From Actinomycetota bacterium (GTDB taxonomy: Bacteria > Actinomycetota > Acidimicrobiia > Acidimicrobiales > Ilumatobacteraceae), in assembly GCA_005788205.1 (NCBI GenBank), contig SXYT01000142.1, positions 1-8,224 on the forward strand: a stretch of 8,224 nucleotides of DNA. Direction: 5' to 3'. The position numbers and the translations under genes were made by a program. The notes below the pieces were generated by a model. It had not been told where the DNA came from and did not search any database. It saw nothing but the letters and a program-made list of their open reading frames with translations. Shown here in pieces: positions 1 to 6,256 of the stretch (position 1 is its first letter; each line of letters opens with the position of its first letter).

Positions 1-404
1 ACACCGGCGGCACGTTCCTGGAGATCGACCGGCAGGAACCCGCCGGCGACTGGCATCCCGCGGGCCCGGTGTGGCGCGACCACGTGGACACCTCGCTCGT
101 GAGGTCGTTCGTGCAGGCCGACGTCGGCTGCGCCGACCCCGGGTCGGTGTCCGCGCGGTGGGGCACGGCAATGGGGCTGCCCGTCACGATCGGGCGCAAC
201 TGCGGGATGCACAAGGTGCGCCCGGAGGGTTTCTGCGTGCGGTTCGTGCCGGCATCGCCGCGGGGCGACGGGCTCGACGCGGTGGAACTGGAAGTTGTGG
301 ACCGTGCGGAGATCCTCTCGCGCGCCGCGGGACGCGGCCTGGCCGCGGACGACGAGTCCGTGACGATCTGCGGCGTGCGCTTCGTGCTGACCGAACGCAC
401 CTAG
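1..404 (+). CDS. VOC (glyoxalase-like) family protein, 3' part only
   Basis: The frame is open from base 3 to a TAG at 402-404, giving 133 residues with the N-terminus outside the window. The segment opens with TGGTFLEIDRQEP followed by GDWHPAGPVW, then DPGSVSARWGTAMGLP, then GFCVRFVPASPRGDGLDAVELEV and a C-terminal VTICGVRFVL. This order, a Gly-rich strand, a DWxPAGPxW loop, a D-P-x-x-x-x-x-RW helix and a final β strand, is typical of paired βαβββ modules in VOC or glyoxalase-like domains; the visible part covers mainly the second module. Such proteins include lyases, dioxygenases and many of unknown function, often metal-dependent. No substrate can be assigned. It runs toward the carotenoid oxygenase gene and overlaps its stop codon by 3 nt. 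An ATG within the codons at 69 is a GTG-type internal position and not a real start, because the family match begins upstream of it. Confidence 0.75.
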   Translation, partial: TGGTFLEIDRQEPAGDWHPAGPVWRDHVDTSLVRSFVQADVGCADPGSVSARWGTAMGLPVTIGRNCGMHKVRPEGFCVRFVPASPRGDGLDAVELEVVDRAEILSRAAGRGLAADDESVTICGVRFVLTERT

Positions 405-2071
405 CCGAGCTCGTCGGCGACGGCCATCACGACATCGCGCTCGTCATCACTGAGACTGCCGAGCAGGCTCGCGTCGAAGTCGTCCGCGAACCGGAGCCTC
501 TCGACGTCCGGCGCGGGGGCGGCGTTCTCCATCCACACCGCGTGGAGCAGGAAGGGCATCCGCTCGCGGTCCGCGCCGCGCGCGGAAGCGACCGGTCCCC
601 GCGACACGTCGGCGGCGTCGAAGCAGTCCAGCCTGAAGCCGTCGTCGTTCAGCACCGGCACCATGACCCATCCGTCGCCGCCGCCGGGCACGCCCCCGCG
701 CCTCGGCACGAAGATCGGCGAGGACGGCAGGTCGCCGAGCGAGGGGAACCCCCACTCCGACGACACGGTGAGACCGTCGCGGCAGAGCGTCACGAGGCGC
801 GCGCCCTGCTCCGCGCCGCTGACCTCGCGCTCGTCGATGCGGTCGCGGTACACCTCGAGCACGCGGCGCGCGAGCAGTTCCGGGTGGCGGCCCTGGTACA
901 CCACGTGATGGTGGGTCGGTGCCGTGCGCCCGGCCGTGGACCAGTCCATCGCGGAGAGCTGCAGGTTCCACGTGCGCTCGTCGCGGAACCGAGCCTCCAC
1001 GCGCGGCTCGGGATTCCCCGGGGTGAACACCATCTCCGACACGGTCTGGGCGCACATGGCCGTCTGGTAGAAGCCGAGGTACGCGGGGTTCACGGGTCTT
1101 CCGTGTGCGTCCACGTCGCCCGGTTGCAGTCGGTACCCGAGGTCGGTGAGGTCCAGGTGCTCGAAGAGCACGCGCACTCCCCCGGAGTCGTCCCACTGCG
1201 CGTAGTAGTGACCGGTCGTCGGGCCGAAGAACGCGCGCTCGCACGGCACCGGCGTCCCGGGCGGTGTCGCCTCCACCGCGTCCTTGCGCACGAAGTACAC
1301 GGGGACCTGCTCGTCCACCGTGAGGGTGCGGTCGCCGCCCATGATCTCGTTCATGTCTGCCTTGAAGTTGCCCGAGTCGGCGAGCACCAGCCAGTTGCGC
1401 GTCTGGGTGATCGTGTGCATGGACCCCACCACGGTCGCACCGTCCACCGGCCACGTGGTCACCTGAGTGCCGCTGCCGTCGTGGCGCACGAGGTGGGGCT
1501 GCATCCCGGCGGCGGTCAGGACCAGCTTCACGGTCCACATGCAGTCGCGCTCATCGTCGATCACGGGATGCGCGGTGGAGAACACCTGCGGCAGGGGGTT
1601 GCGGGCACCGAACGAGTCGCCGCCCCAGCTGGCCGCGCTGCCGACCTCGCCGAGGAACCCGAGCGACACAGGGTCGACCTCGACAGGTCGCCCCACGTCC
1701 CACGTGGCGAAGAGCCGGCCGTTCCACGCGAGCGGTGCGGTGTTCGCCATGTTCGCGTGGCCGAACGGCGACTCGAGCCCGAGGAGACCTCCGCTGAACC
1801 TGTCGCGCGCCTTCTCGTGCAGCCGCCACACCGGGGTCTCGATCGTGCGCACCCTCACGGGGATTCGCCCCGGCGCGGCACCGTGGGTGCCGGGCGTCAT
1901 CGAGATGCGCATCATCGCGCCGAACCCGAACAACTGGTACGACAGCCTGTCGTCGACCTCGGGTGCGCTCACGAACATCTCGCCGTGGAGCCCCGCCGGC
2001 CACGTGCCGGACGTGACCTCCAGGTCGAGGTCTGCGAACCGGGCTGTGAAGATCGACTCGGGCAGGGGCAC
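401..2071 (-). CDS. Carotenoid oxygenase family protein (carotenoid/stilbene cleavage dioxygenase-like)
   Basis: A 556-residue protein, slightly longer than the usual 450-530 of bacterial carotenoid or lignostilbene oxygenases. These are non-heme Fe(II) enzymes with a seven-bladed propeller that cleave a conjugated C=C bond with O2. The four iron-ligand histidines can be placed: H168 in FSTAHPV, H219 in SMHTITQTRNW (family MHDFAITENY), H288 in GHYYAQWDD and H510 in FLLHAVW. E439 in SSEWGFP may be the second-shell Glu of the usual EFP motif. The N-terminal LFGFGAMMRI replaces the usual FDGDGM, so this is a divergent member, and carotenoid versus stilbene substrate cannot be decided. No signal peptide is visible. 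The start is GTG at 2071: an in-frame TAG lies four codons upstream (2081-2083), so no longer form exists. There is no Shine-Dalgarno; TAGAGT lies 6 nt before the GTG. It is the last gene of the five-gene cluster, 47 nt after the SRPBCC gene. Confidence 0.88.
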   Translation of the reverse strand: MPLPESIFTARFADLDLEVTSGTWPAGLHGEMFVSAPEVDDRLSYQLFGFGAMMRISMTPGTHGAAPGRIPVRVRTIETPVWRLHEKARDRFSGGLLGLESPFGHANMANTAPLAWNGRLFATWDVGRPVEVDPVSLGFLGEVGSAASWGGDSFGARNPLPQVFSTAHPVIDDERDCMWTVKLVLTAAGMQPHLVRHDGSGTQVTTWPVDGATVVGSMHTITQTRNWLVLADSGNFKADMNEIMGGDRTLTVDEQVPVYFVRKDAVEATPPGTPVPCERAFFGPTTGHYYAQWDDSGGVRVLFEHLDLTDLGYRLQPGDVDAHGRPVNPAYLGFYQTAMCAQTVSEMVFTPGNPEPRVEARFRDERTWNLQLSAMDWSTAGRTAPTHHHVVYQGRHPELLARRVLEVYRDRIDEREVSGAEQGARLVTLCRDGLTVSSEWGFPSLGDLPSSPIFVPRRGGVPGGGDGWVMVPVLNDDGFRLDCFDAADVSRGPVASARGADRERMPFLLHAVWMENAAPAPDVERLRFADDFDASLLGSLSDDERDVVMAVADELG

Positions 2072-2077
2072 GGGCGA

Positions 2078-2083
2078 ACTCTA
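2078..2083 (-). promoter_or_regulatory. Putative -10 box (TAGAGT) of a leaderless carotenoid oxygenase transcript
   Basis: The minus strand reads TAGAGT, then TCGCCC, then the GTG start. A TAnnnT hexamer six bases before the start puts the expected transcription start on the GTG itself. The carboxylesterase gene has almost the same string (TAGAGT, TTGCCC, ATG). No convincing -35 is seen. The TAG of the hexamer is also the in-frame stop that bounds the open frame. Confidence 0.6.
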
Positions 2084-2118
2084 TGCGCGCCCGGACATGG
2101 CCCGCGAGGGCCCGCCCG

Positions 2119-2583
2119 TCAGGAGCCCGACTCGGCCGCCTTCGCGAGGTTCGCGAGCGTGACCTCCATGTTGGCGCGGTTGTGCTCCGCCCTGTCCGCA
2201 ACCCCGCTCACGATCCTGCCGAGCGTGTCCATGAGCTTCGTGCGGTGGTCCACCCAGCTGTGCGTCACGCGGCAGCCGGCCGCCGTGGGCTCGATCTCGT
2301 ACACCCAGTCGCCCCAGTTCTTCCCGAGCAGCATGAGCCCGAAGGAGAACTTCCGCGGTGCCTCGCAGGCATTCACCTTCACCACGGTCGACCACTGCCT
2401 CTTGCCGTTCCTGTTGCGGCCCTTGAACTCGGCGCCGACCGCGGGGCCGGAGGCGCCCTTCACCCATTCACCGCCCTGGTTCTCGGGTGACCACTCCCCC
2501 ATGCGCGCCAGGTCGGTCACCATGGACCACACCTTCTCCGCGGGGGCGTTCACGTCTCGGGTCACTGACACTGGGTTTGTCAT
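2119..2583 (-). CDS. SRPBCC family protein (polyketide cyclase/dehydrase-like)
   Basis: A 154-residue single-domain protein of the START/Bet v 1-like helix-grip superfamily. The N-terminus, VSVTRDVNAPAEKVWSMVTDLARMGEWSPE, is the standard opening: a β strand, then the A-P-x-E-x-V-W helix with the D-x-x-x-x-x-x-W turn. GAEFKGRNRNG, a further β region (WSTVVKVNACEAPRKFSF), VYEIEPTAAGCRVTHSW and a long C-terminal helix (residues about 115-150) follow, as expected for the fold. These proteins bind small hydrophobic ligands; some are cyclases or dehydrases, many are carriers of unknown ligand. No signal peptide or membrane segment is seen, so it is probably cytoplasmic. It lies 36 nt downstream of the zinc-ribbon gene and 47 nt upstream of the oxygenase gene, so handling a hydrophobic pathway intermediate is a reasonable inference but unproven. 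The start is ATG at 2583, without a Shine-Dalgarno. Confidence 0.85.
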   Translation of the reverse strand: MTNPVSVTRDVNAPAEKVWSMVTDLARMGEWSPENQGGEWVKGASGPAVGAEFKGRNRNGKRQWSTVVKVNACEAPRKFSFGLMLLGKNWGDWVYEIEPTAAGCRVTHSWVDHRTKLMDTLGRIVSGVADRAEHNRANMEVTLANLAKAAESGS

Positions 2584-2590
2584 GGCAATG

Positions 2591-2596
2591 ATTCTG
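2591..2596 (-). promoter_or_regulatory. Putative -10-like box (CAGAAT) before the SRPBCC gene
   Basis: The minus strand reads CAGAAT, then seven bases, then ATG. The same hexamer stands six bases before the zinc-ribbon gene. The first base departs from TAnnnT, so this is weaker than the TAGAGT sites. No Shine-Dalgarno is present, which fits a leaderless start. Confidence 0.4.
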
Positions 2597-2619
2597 ACAC
2601 ACCGCCGCAGGAGACGGGT

Positions 2620-2802
2620 TCAGTCGCAGCAGCTGTCGCGCCAGCCGCACCCCGTGCACTTGAAGTGGGCGTGCTCGGGGATGAGGCCGTGCCCGCACAG
2701 GGGACACTCGCTGAACGTTCCGTAACGCGCCCGGCATGCGTCGAACTGCACGGTCGGCGCGGTCCCGTTGCCCGTGGCCTCCGTCGGCTGCGTCTGGTCC
2801 AT
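2620..2802 (-). CDS. Small zinc-ribbon protein
   Basis: A 60-residue protein. Residues 33-52 hold two CxxC knuckles: C33-P-L-C36 and C49-T-G-C52, 12 residues apart, with G-x-G after the first and G-W after the second, a rubredoxin-type zinc ribbon. The protein ends in RDSCCD, giving two more cysteines (C58, C59) with C23 upstream. Residues 1-20 are polar and probably disordered. The ATG at 2802 was chosen because the longer open frame upstream runs into the monooxygenase gene antisense of nothing recognisable and has no family-like sequence, whereas this start has the same -10-like box and spacing as its neighbours. Function is unknown: it could bind metal only, nucleic acid, or a partner protein. 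It sits 41 nt after the monooxygenase stop and 36 nt before the SRPBCC start, in the same direction. Confidence 0.78.
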   Translation of the reverse strand: MDQTQPTEATGNGTAPTVQFDACRARYGTFSECPLCGHGLIPEHAHFKCTGCGWRDSCCD

Positions 2803-2808
2803 GGCCCC

Positions 2809-2814
2809 ATTCTG
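2809..2814 (-). promoter_or_regulatory. Putative -10-like box (CAGAAT) before the zinc-ribbon gene
   Basis: The minus strand reads CAGAAT, then GGGGCC, then ATG. The hexamer is identical to the one before the SRPBCC gene. GGGG lies only two bases from the ATG, too close for a good ribosome binding site. Evidence is the shared sequence and spacing only. Confidence 0.4.
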
Positions 2815-2843
2815 GCCCGCCCCGCGGGCACGTCGGGGGAACC

Positions 2844-4649
2844 TCAGCGGAACTCGAGCCCCTCGAACTCCCCGGTGGAGCGCCACTGCTCGAGATGCTG
2901 GAAGAAGGCGATCGGTCCGCCGGGATGACCGCTCGAGTTCATCTGCTCGCGCCTGCCCATCTCGCGGCCCTCGTTGTTGTAGGAGCCGGGCGTGCAGTCC
3001 ATGCCGCCGCGGATGCCCCGCGTGACGCTGGTGATGAAGTCGATCCATGCGTCCTCGGCCGCCTGTGACGGCTCCACCTGCACCGCACCGCTCGCGTCCG
3101 CGTGGGACATGATCGCGGCGATTGCAAGGCCGTTCTCCACGTAGTTCTGCGGCACGTTCGCGATCTGGTTCGCTGCCTGCGAGAACCCGAGAATGAAGAG
3201 GTTCGGGAAGCCGTGCACGTTCATGCCGTGAAGGCTGCGCATCCCGTCGGCCCAGCAGTCGGAGAGGCGCTGCCCGCCGCGACCTGTCACGTCGTACCCG
3301 CTGCGGCGCGAGTACGAGGTGCCGACCTCGAACCCGGAGGCGATTACGATGCAGTCAAGCTCGTGGTGGACGCCGCCGACCCACGCACCGGTCTCGTCGA
3401 TGCGCTCCACGCCCTTGCCGTCGGTGTCGACGAGGTGGGTGTTCGGGTTGTTGAACGACTGCAGGTACTCATCATGGAAGCAGGGGCGCTTGCACAGCTG
3501 CCGGTACCAGGGCTTCAGCGCGGCGGCGGCACGCGGGTCGACGATGATCGAGTCGACGCGGTCGCGGATCTCGCTCATCTTCTCGTCATCGGAGTCCTCG
3601 TACGCCTTCAGCAGCGTCTCCGGGCCCATCTCGCCGCCAGCCTTGATAATCTCGATCATCCGGTCGCGGATGCGCAGCGAGATGTCGGTCCAGCCGTCCA
3701 TCACCAGGTCCTCGTCGGCGAAGCCCATCGTCTGCAGCGTGGTGAAGTTCATCATCCACTTGCGCTGCCAGCCCGGCTCCAGGCCGGCGAACCACTCCGG
3801 GTCGATCGGGTGGTTGTTGCGCGCGTCGATAGCGGACGGCGTGCGCTGGAACACGCACAGATCCTTCGCCGCGCGTGAGAGATGCGGGATGCACTGCACC
3901 GCAGTGGCGCCCGTGCCGATGATCCCCACGCGCTTGTCGGCCAGCCCCGTCATCAGCGCACCAGTCGGGTCGCCGCCGGTGTAGGCCCAATCCCACCTGC
4001 TCGTGTGGAACGCATGGCCCCTGAACGACTGCAGCCCGGGGATTCCGGGCAGTTTCGGACGGTGGAGAGGACCGGTGCCCATGCACACGTAGCGCGCGCG
4101 GAGGGTGTCACCGCGGTCGGTGCGCACCACGTACCGGGAGGACGCCTCGTCCCAGTCGATCGAGACGATGCCGGTGGAGAGGAGTGCCTTGTCGTACAGG
4201 CCGAACACCGTCGCGATGCGTTTCGCGTGCGCGTGGATCTCCGGCGCGGGCACATACTTGGCCGACGGGACGGTGCCCACTTCCTCCATGAGGGGCAGGT
4301 AGATCATCGCCGCGGTGTCGCACATCGCACCCGGGTACCTGTTCCAGTACCAGACGCCACCGACGTCGCCGGCCTTGTCGATCAGGCGCACGTCCTCGAT
4401 GCCCGCCTGTTTCAGGCGCGCACCCGTGACGAGCCCCGCGAAACCTGCACCCACCACCAGCACGTGGACGTCGGTGTCGAGCGATTCCCGCGGTTGGGCC
4501 TGCACGTAGGTGTCGTCAAGGAGGTTCACGAACCTGCCGGAGGGCTCCGCGTACTGCTCGTTCCCGTCAGGGCGCAGGCGCTTGTCGCGTTCCGCGGCGT
4601 AGCGCTCGCGGATGGCGCGGCGGTCGCCGTCTGTCAACGTGCGTGTCAC
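2844..4649 (-). CDS. Baeyer-Villiger flavin monooxygenase, large type (601 aa)
   Basis: FAD- and NADPH-dependent enzyme inserting one oxygen next to a ketone to form an ester or lactone. The FAD Rossmann motif G67-A-G69-F-A-G72 is followed by GGVWYWNRYPGAMCD (97-111). The Baeyer-Villiger fingerprint FRGHAFHTSRWD (209-220) fits FxGxxxHxxxW(P/D). The NADPH Rossmann motif is GTGATA (245-250). KRP (387-389) carries the Arg that stabilises the flavin peroxide in relatives, and ASGFEVGTSY (437-446) is the usual C-terminal motif. An extension of about 60 residues precedes the FAD domain, with RERYAAERDKRLRPDGNEQY, as in the large cyclopentadecanone/cyclododecanone monooxygenase type, which are also about 600 residues. 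That hints at large or hydrophobic ketones but does not fix the substrate. GTG start at 4649; no Shine-Dalgarno. It follows the carboxylesterase by 10 nt, a natural ester-forming and ester-cleaving pair. Confidence 0.93.
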   Translation of the reverse strand: MTRTLTDGDRRAIRERYAAERDKRLRPDGNEQYAEPSGRFVNLLDDTYVQAQPRESLDTDVHVLVVGAGFAGLVTGARLKQAGIEDVRLIDKAGDVGGVWYWNRYPGAMCDTAAMIYLPLMEEVGTVPSAKYVPAPEIHAHAKRIATVFGLYDKALLSTGIVSIDWDEASSRYVVRTDRGDTLRARYVCMGTGPLHRPKLPGIPGLQSFRGHAFHTSRWDWAYTGGDPTGALMTGLADKRVGIIGTGATAVQCIPHLSRAAKDLCVFQRTPSAIDARNNHPIDPEWFAGLEPGWQRKWMMNFTTLQTMGFADEDLVMDGWTDISLRIRDRMIEIIKAGGEMGPETLLKAYEDSDDEKMSEIRDRVDSIIVDPRAAAALKPWYRQLCKRPCFHDEYLQSFNNPNTHLVDTDGKGVERIDETGAWVGGVHHELDCIVIASGFEVGTSYSRRSGYDVTGRGGQRLSDCWADGMRSLHGMNVHGFPNLFILGFSQAANQIANVPQNYVENGLAIAAIMSHADASGAVQVEPSQAAEDAWIDFITSVTRGIRGGMDCTPGSYNNEGREMGRREQMNSSGHPGGPIAFFQHLEQWRSTGEFEGLEFR

Positions 4650-4656
4650 GGCCCTG

Positions 4657-4662
4657 AAACTA
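4657..4662 (-). promoter_or_regulatory. Putative -10 box (TAGTTT) overlapping the esterase stop codon
   Basis: The minus strand reads TAGTTT, then CAGGGCC, then the GTG start of the monooxygenase. The first three bases are the TAG stop of the carboxylesterase gene. The spacing of seven bases fits a leaderless start. The gene could also be read through from the esterase; the two are not exclusive. Confidence 0.45.
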
Positions 4663-6042
4663 GGAGAACAAGGCGCGGATCGGCGACTCGGGGTCGTTCA
4701 GGACCTCCGTGCGGTGGTCAATCCGCAGTGTCGCCCTCTTCGATGTGTCGTACGCGGGCCACGAGGCCGCGCCACCCTTCGCGAACGCCGAGATCTCGCC
4801 CGCGAACCGGTCGGCGATCTCCCCGCGGCCCTCGCCCTCGCCCAGCAGGAACTCCGTGCCGGGAGCCGTCGCGTTGTCGAAGACGAACGGGATGTCGAGT
4901 GCATGGCACGAGCCGAGCACACCGCCGAATGCGGTGGAGGAGAACGTGAACCAGTACTTCCACGTGGGGTTGCCGAGCTCCGTGCGGCGCTCCGCCAGCT
5001 CGATGGCTGGTGCACGGAATGCGTGCTCGGTCTGCACGGCCGCGATCAGCTGCGAGTGGCTCGCCCCGGGGCGGTGGGACTCGAACACGTCGCGCGCGTG
5101 TCCCGCGCGGTCGGCGAAGTGCGCCTGCAGGAACTCCTGCCACCGCGCCTCGTCGCAGGCCGCCATGGACGGGTCGAATGTGGTGAACAGGCGACTCTCG
5201 TCGCGCGTTGTGCCCATGAGCAGCGGGACCGGGCTGGCCGCGACAGCGGAGAGCACATCGTGCGGGAGGGCGTCGCCGGCGGCAGCAGGCGAGAACATGT
5301 CGTAGTTGGTGCTGCGCATGAGCAGCACCTTGCCCTGGGCCTCCAGCATCTGCTCCACCGTGAGAGAACGCGCCCCGTCGAGACCGTCCACGCCGGCCGC
5401 CTCGAAGAACTTCCCTGCCCACTCCTCGGCGGTCTCCAGGGAGCGCAGCTGCCTGATGGATGGGCTCTGCGCCACCACGCGGTGGAAGAGACCCTCTGCC
5501 TGCGGCGACGCCATCAACGAGAGCACTGCCGACCCGCCGGCGGACTCACCGAAGATCGTGACATTGCCGGCGTCGCCGCCGAATGCCGCGATGTTGTCGC
5601 GCACCCACTCGAGACCGCAGATCTGGTCGAGCGTGCCCCAGTTGCCGGCGCCGAGGTAGCCGAACGCGCCGAGCCTGTAGTTGACCGTGACGACGACGTG
5701 CCCGCGGGCGGCCAGGTTGCTGGCCTCGTAGAACGGGCTGGAACCGGAGCCGTTCACGTATGCCCCGCCGTGGATCCAGTGCAGCACCGGGAGTGCGGAT
5801 CCGGGTCCGGCATCTGCCGGTGCGAACACGTTCAGGCTGAGACAGTCCTCGCTGATGTCAAGTGCGGTCTGGCCGAACATCTGCTCGAGCATCCCTGGGG
5901 TCTGGGGCGCGATCGGGCCGGGGGTGCCCCCGGGGGCAGGGACCCCGGCGAACGGGGCCCGGACCGGAGCCTCAAAGCGGGCGGCGGTGGCGAAGCGGAT
6001 GCCGAACCAGCGGTTCACGGCGGGGACTGTCTCAGTGTTCAT
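4660..6042 (-). CDS. Type-B carboxylesterase (α/β-hydrolase)
   Basis: A 460-residue serine esterase of the carboxylesterase type-B family, a little shorter than the usual 490-550. Numbering from the ATG: the oxyanion-hole motif HGGA is at 91-94, the signature EDCLSLNV at 65-72, and the nucleophile elbow FGESAGGSA has S167. E282 in GTTRDES is the acid and H380 in GSCHALDIPFVF the base, completing the triad. No signal peptide is present, so it is probably cytoplasmic, unlike many secreted family members. It hydrolyses carboxylic esters; next to a Baeyer-Villiger enzyme its likely substrate is the ester or lactone that enzyme makes (inference). The ATG at 6042 is preferred over an in-frame TTG two codons upstream (6048), because TAGAGT lies six bases before the ATG exactly as in the oxygenase gene and no Shine-Dalgarno serves the TTG. 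First gene of the minus-strand cluster. Confidence 0.93.
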   Translation of the reverse strand: MNTETVPAVNRWFGIRFATAARFEAPVRAPFAGVPAPGGTPGPIAPQTPGMLEQMFGQTALDISEDCLSLNVFAPADAGPGSALPVLHWIHGGAYVNGSGSSPFYEASNLAARGHVVVTVNYRLGAFGYLGAGNWGTLDQICGLEWVRDNIAAFGGDAGNVTIFGESAGGSAVLSLMASPQAEGLFHRVVAQSPSIRQLRSLETAEEWAGKFFEAAGVDGLDGARSLTVEQMLEAQGKVLLMRSTNYDMFSPAAAGDALPHDVLSAVAASPVPLLMGTTRDESRLFTTFDPSMAACDEARWQEFLQAHFADRAGHARDVFESHRPGASHSQLIAAVQTEHAFRAPAIELAERRTELGNPTWKYWFTFSSTAFGGVLGSCHALDIPFVFDNATAPGTEFLLGEGEGRGEIADRFAGEISAFAKGGAASWPAYDTSKRATLRIDHRTEVLNDPESPIRALFS

Positions 6043-6048
6043 GGGCAA

Positions 6049-6054
6049 ACTCTA
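6049..6054 (-). promoter_or_regulatory. Putative -10 box (TAGAGT) of the carboxylesterase-led cluster
   Basis: The minus strand reads TAGAGT, then TTGCCC, then ATG. This is the most likely main promoter of the five-gene cluster. No TTGACA-like -35 is visible 16-19 bases upstream. The surrounding bases GCGTAGAGTTTGCCC match GCATAGAGTTCGCCC at the oxygenase gene in 13 of 15 positions. Confidence 0.6.
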
Positions 6055-6092
6055 CGCCCGCTGAGGGCCCACCGGACCAGCCCTGGCAAGCC

Positions 6093-6123
6093 GACGGCGC
6101 CTGAAGGCGCTACCCGAGCCGTC
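6093..6123. repeat. Nested inverted repeats in the divergent intergenic region
   Basis: An inner inverted repeat GCGCC-TGAA-GGCGC (6097-6110) is enclosed by GACG (6093-6096) and CGTC (6120-6123). It lies between the esterase promoter and the ARPP-1 promoter, upstream of both expected transcription starts, so it would act at DNA level (operator) unless transcription begins further out. It matches no riboswitch I recognise. Confidence 0.4.
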
Positions 6124-6140
6124 CAGATCCGGGAGGAAAA

Positions 6141-6153
6141 GGTACTAGTTACC
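6141..6153. promoter_or_regulatory. Near-palindrome GGTACTAGTTACC, possible operator
   Basis: Arms GGTA and TACC flank a CTAGT centre. It sits 7 bases before the ARPP-1 -10 box, inside the promoter spacer, and belongs to the only AT-richer patch of the region. A repressor binding here would block that promoter. No regulator gene is present in the window. Confidence 0.35.
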
Positions 6154-6160
6154 TCTACCC

Positions 6161-6166
6161 TACTAT
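6161..6166 (+). promoter_or_regulatory. Putative -10 box (TACTAT) for the ARPP-1 gene
   Basis: TACTAT fits TAnnnT well and lies in an AT-richer patch. Transcription would begin near 6172-6174, leaving an untranslated leader of about 90 nt. TACCCT at 6156-6161 is an alternative. No clear -35 is seen at the usual distance. Confidence 0.5.
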
Positions 6167-6190
6167 GCCACACCCCTCGCGTACCTTCCC

Positions 6191-6244
6191 TGTTGGGCCG
6201 GCCGCAGGGGTCCGCCCCGGCTTCCAGCCGCAACAAACCCAACA
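6191..6244 (+). promoter_or_regulatory. Structured 5' leader of the ARPP-1 gene
   Basis: TGTTGGG (6191-6197) is exactly complementary to CCCAACA (6238-6244). Inside it GGGG-TCCG-CCCC forms a second stem. The closing arm ends six bases before the Shine-Dalgarno, and the sequence from there to the ATG is A/C-rich and unstructured. It could tune translation or mRNA stability. It matches no known riboswitch class that I recognise. Confidence 0.4.
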
Positions 6245-6250
6245 ACACAC

Positions 6251-6256
6251 AAGGAG
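6251..6256 (+). promoter_or_regulatory. Strong Shine-Dalgarno of the ARPP-1 gene (AAGGAG)
   Basis: AAGGAG is followed by eight A/C bases and the ATG at 6265. It fixes the start, even though the frame stays open for a further 1.6 kb upstream. It contrasts with the minus-strand genes, none of which has a Shine-Dalgarno. Confidence 0.85.

Noticed and set aside
447..1538. Minus-strand open frame inside the oxygenase gene in another frame
   Set aside because: It is an Arg/Gly/Ala-rich shadow of the oxygenase, whose four histidine ligands lie in the annotated frame.
2099..2112. Hairpin GGCCC-GCGA-GGGCC between the SRPBCC and oxygenase genes, and GCCCG-5 nt-CGGGC at 2815-2829 before the zinc-ribbon promoter
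   Set aside because: Five-base GC arms occur often by chance at this composition, and neither has a U-tract or flanking support for a terminator.
71..2725. An 884-codon open frame on the plus strand across the oxygenase, SRPBCC and zinc-ribbon genes
   Set aside because: It is antisense to three genes with clear family motifs. Its translation is rich in Arg, His, Val and Pro with no recognisable domain, as expected for an antisense frame in very GC-rich coding DNA.
6046..6048. TTG as an alternative esterase start, adding two residues
   Set aside because: TTG is the rarest start and the promoter box spacing favours the ATG at 6042. A start at the TTG would fall immediately beside the -10 box.
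6065..6160. Possible riboswitch in the divergent intergenic region
   Set aside because: I compared it by eye with cobalamin, SAM, glycine, guanidine and ZTP motifs and found no match. It also lies upstream of the likely ARPP-1 transcription start.
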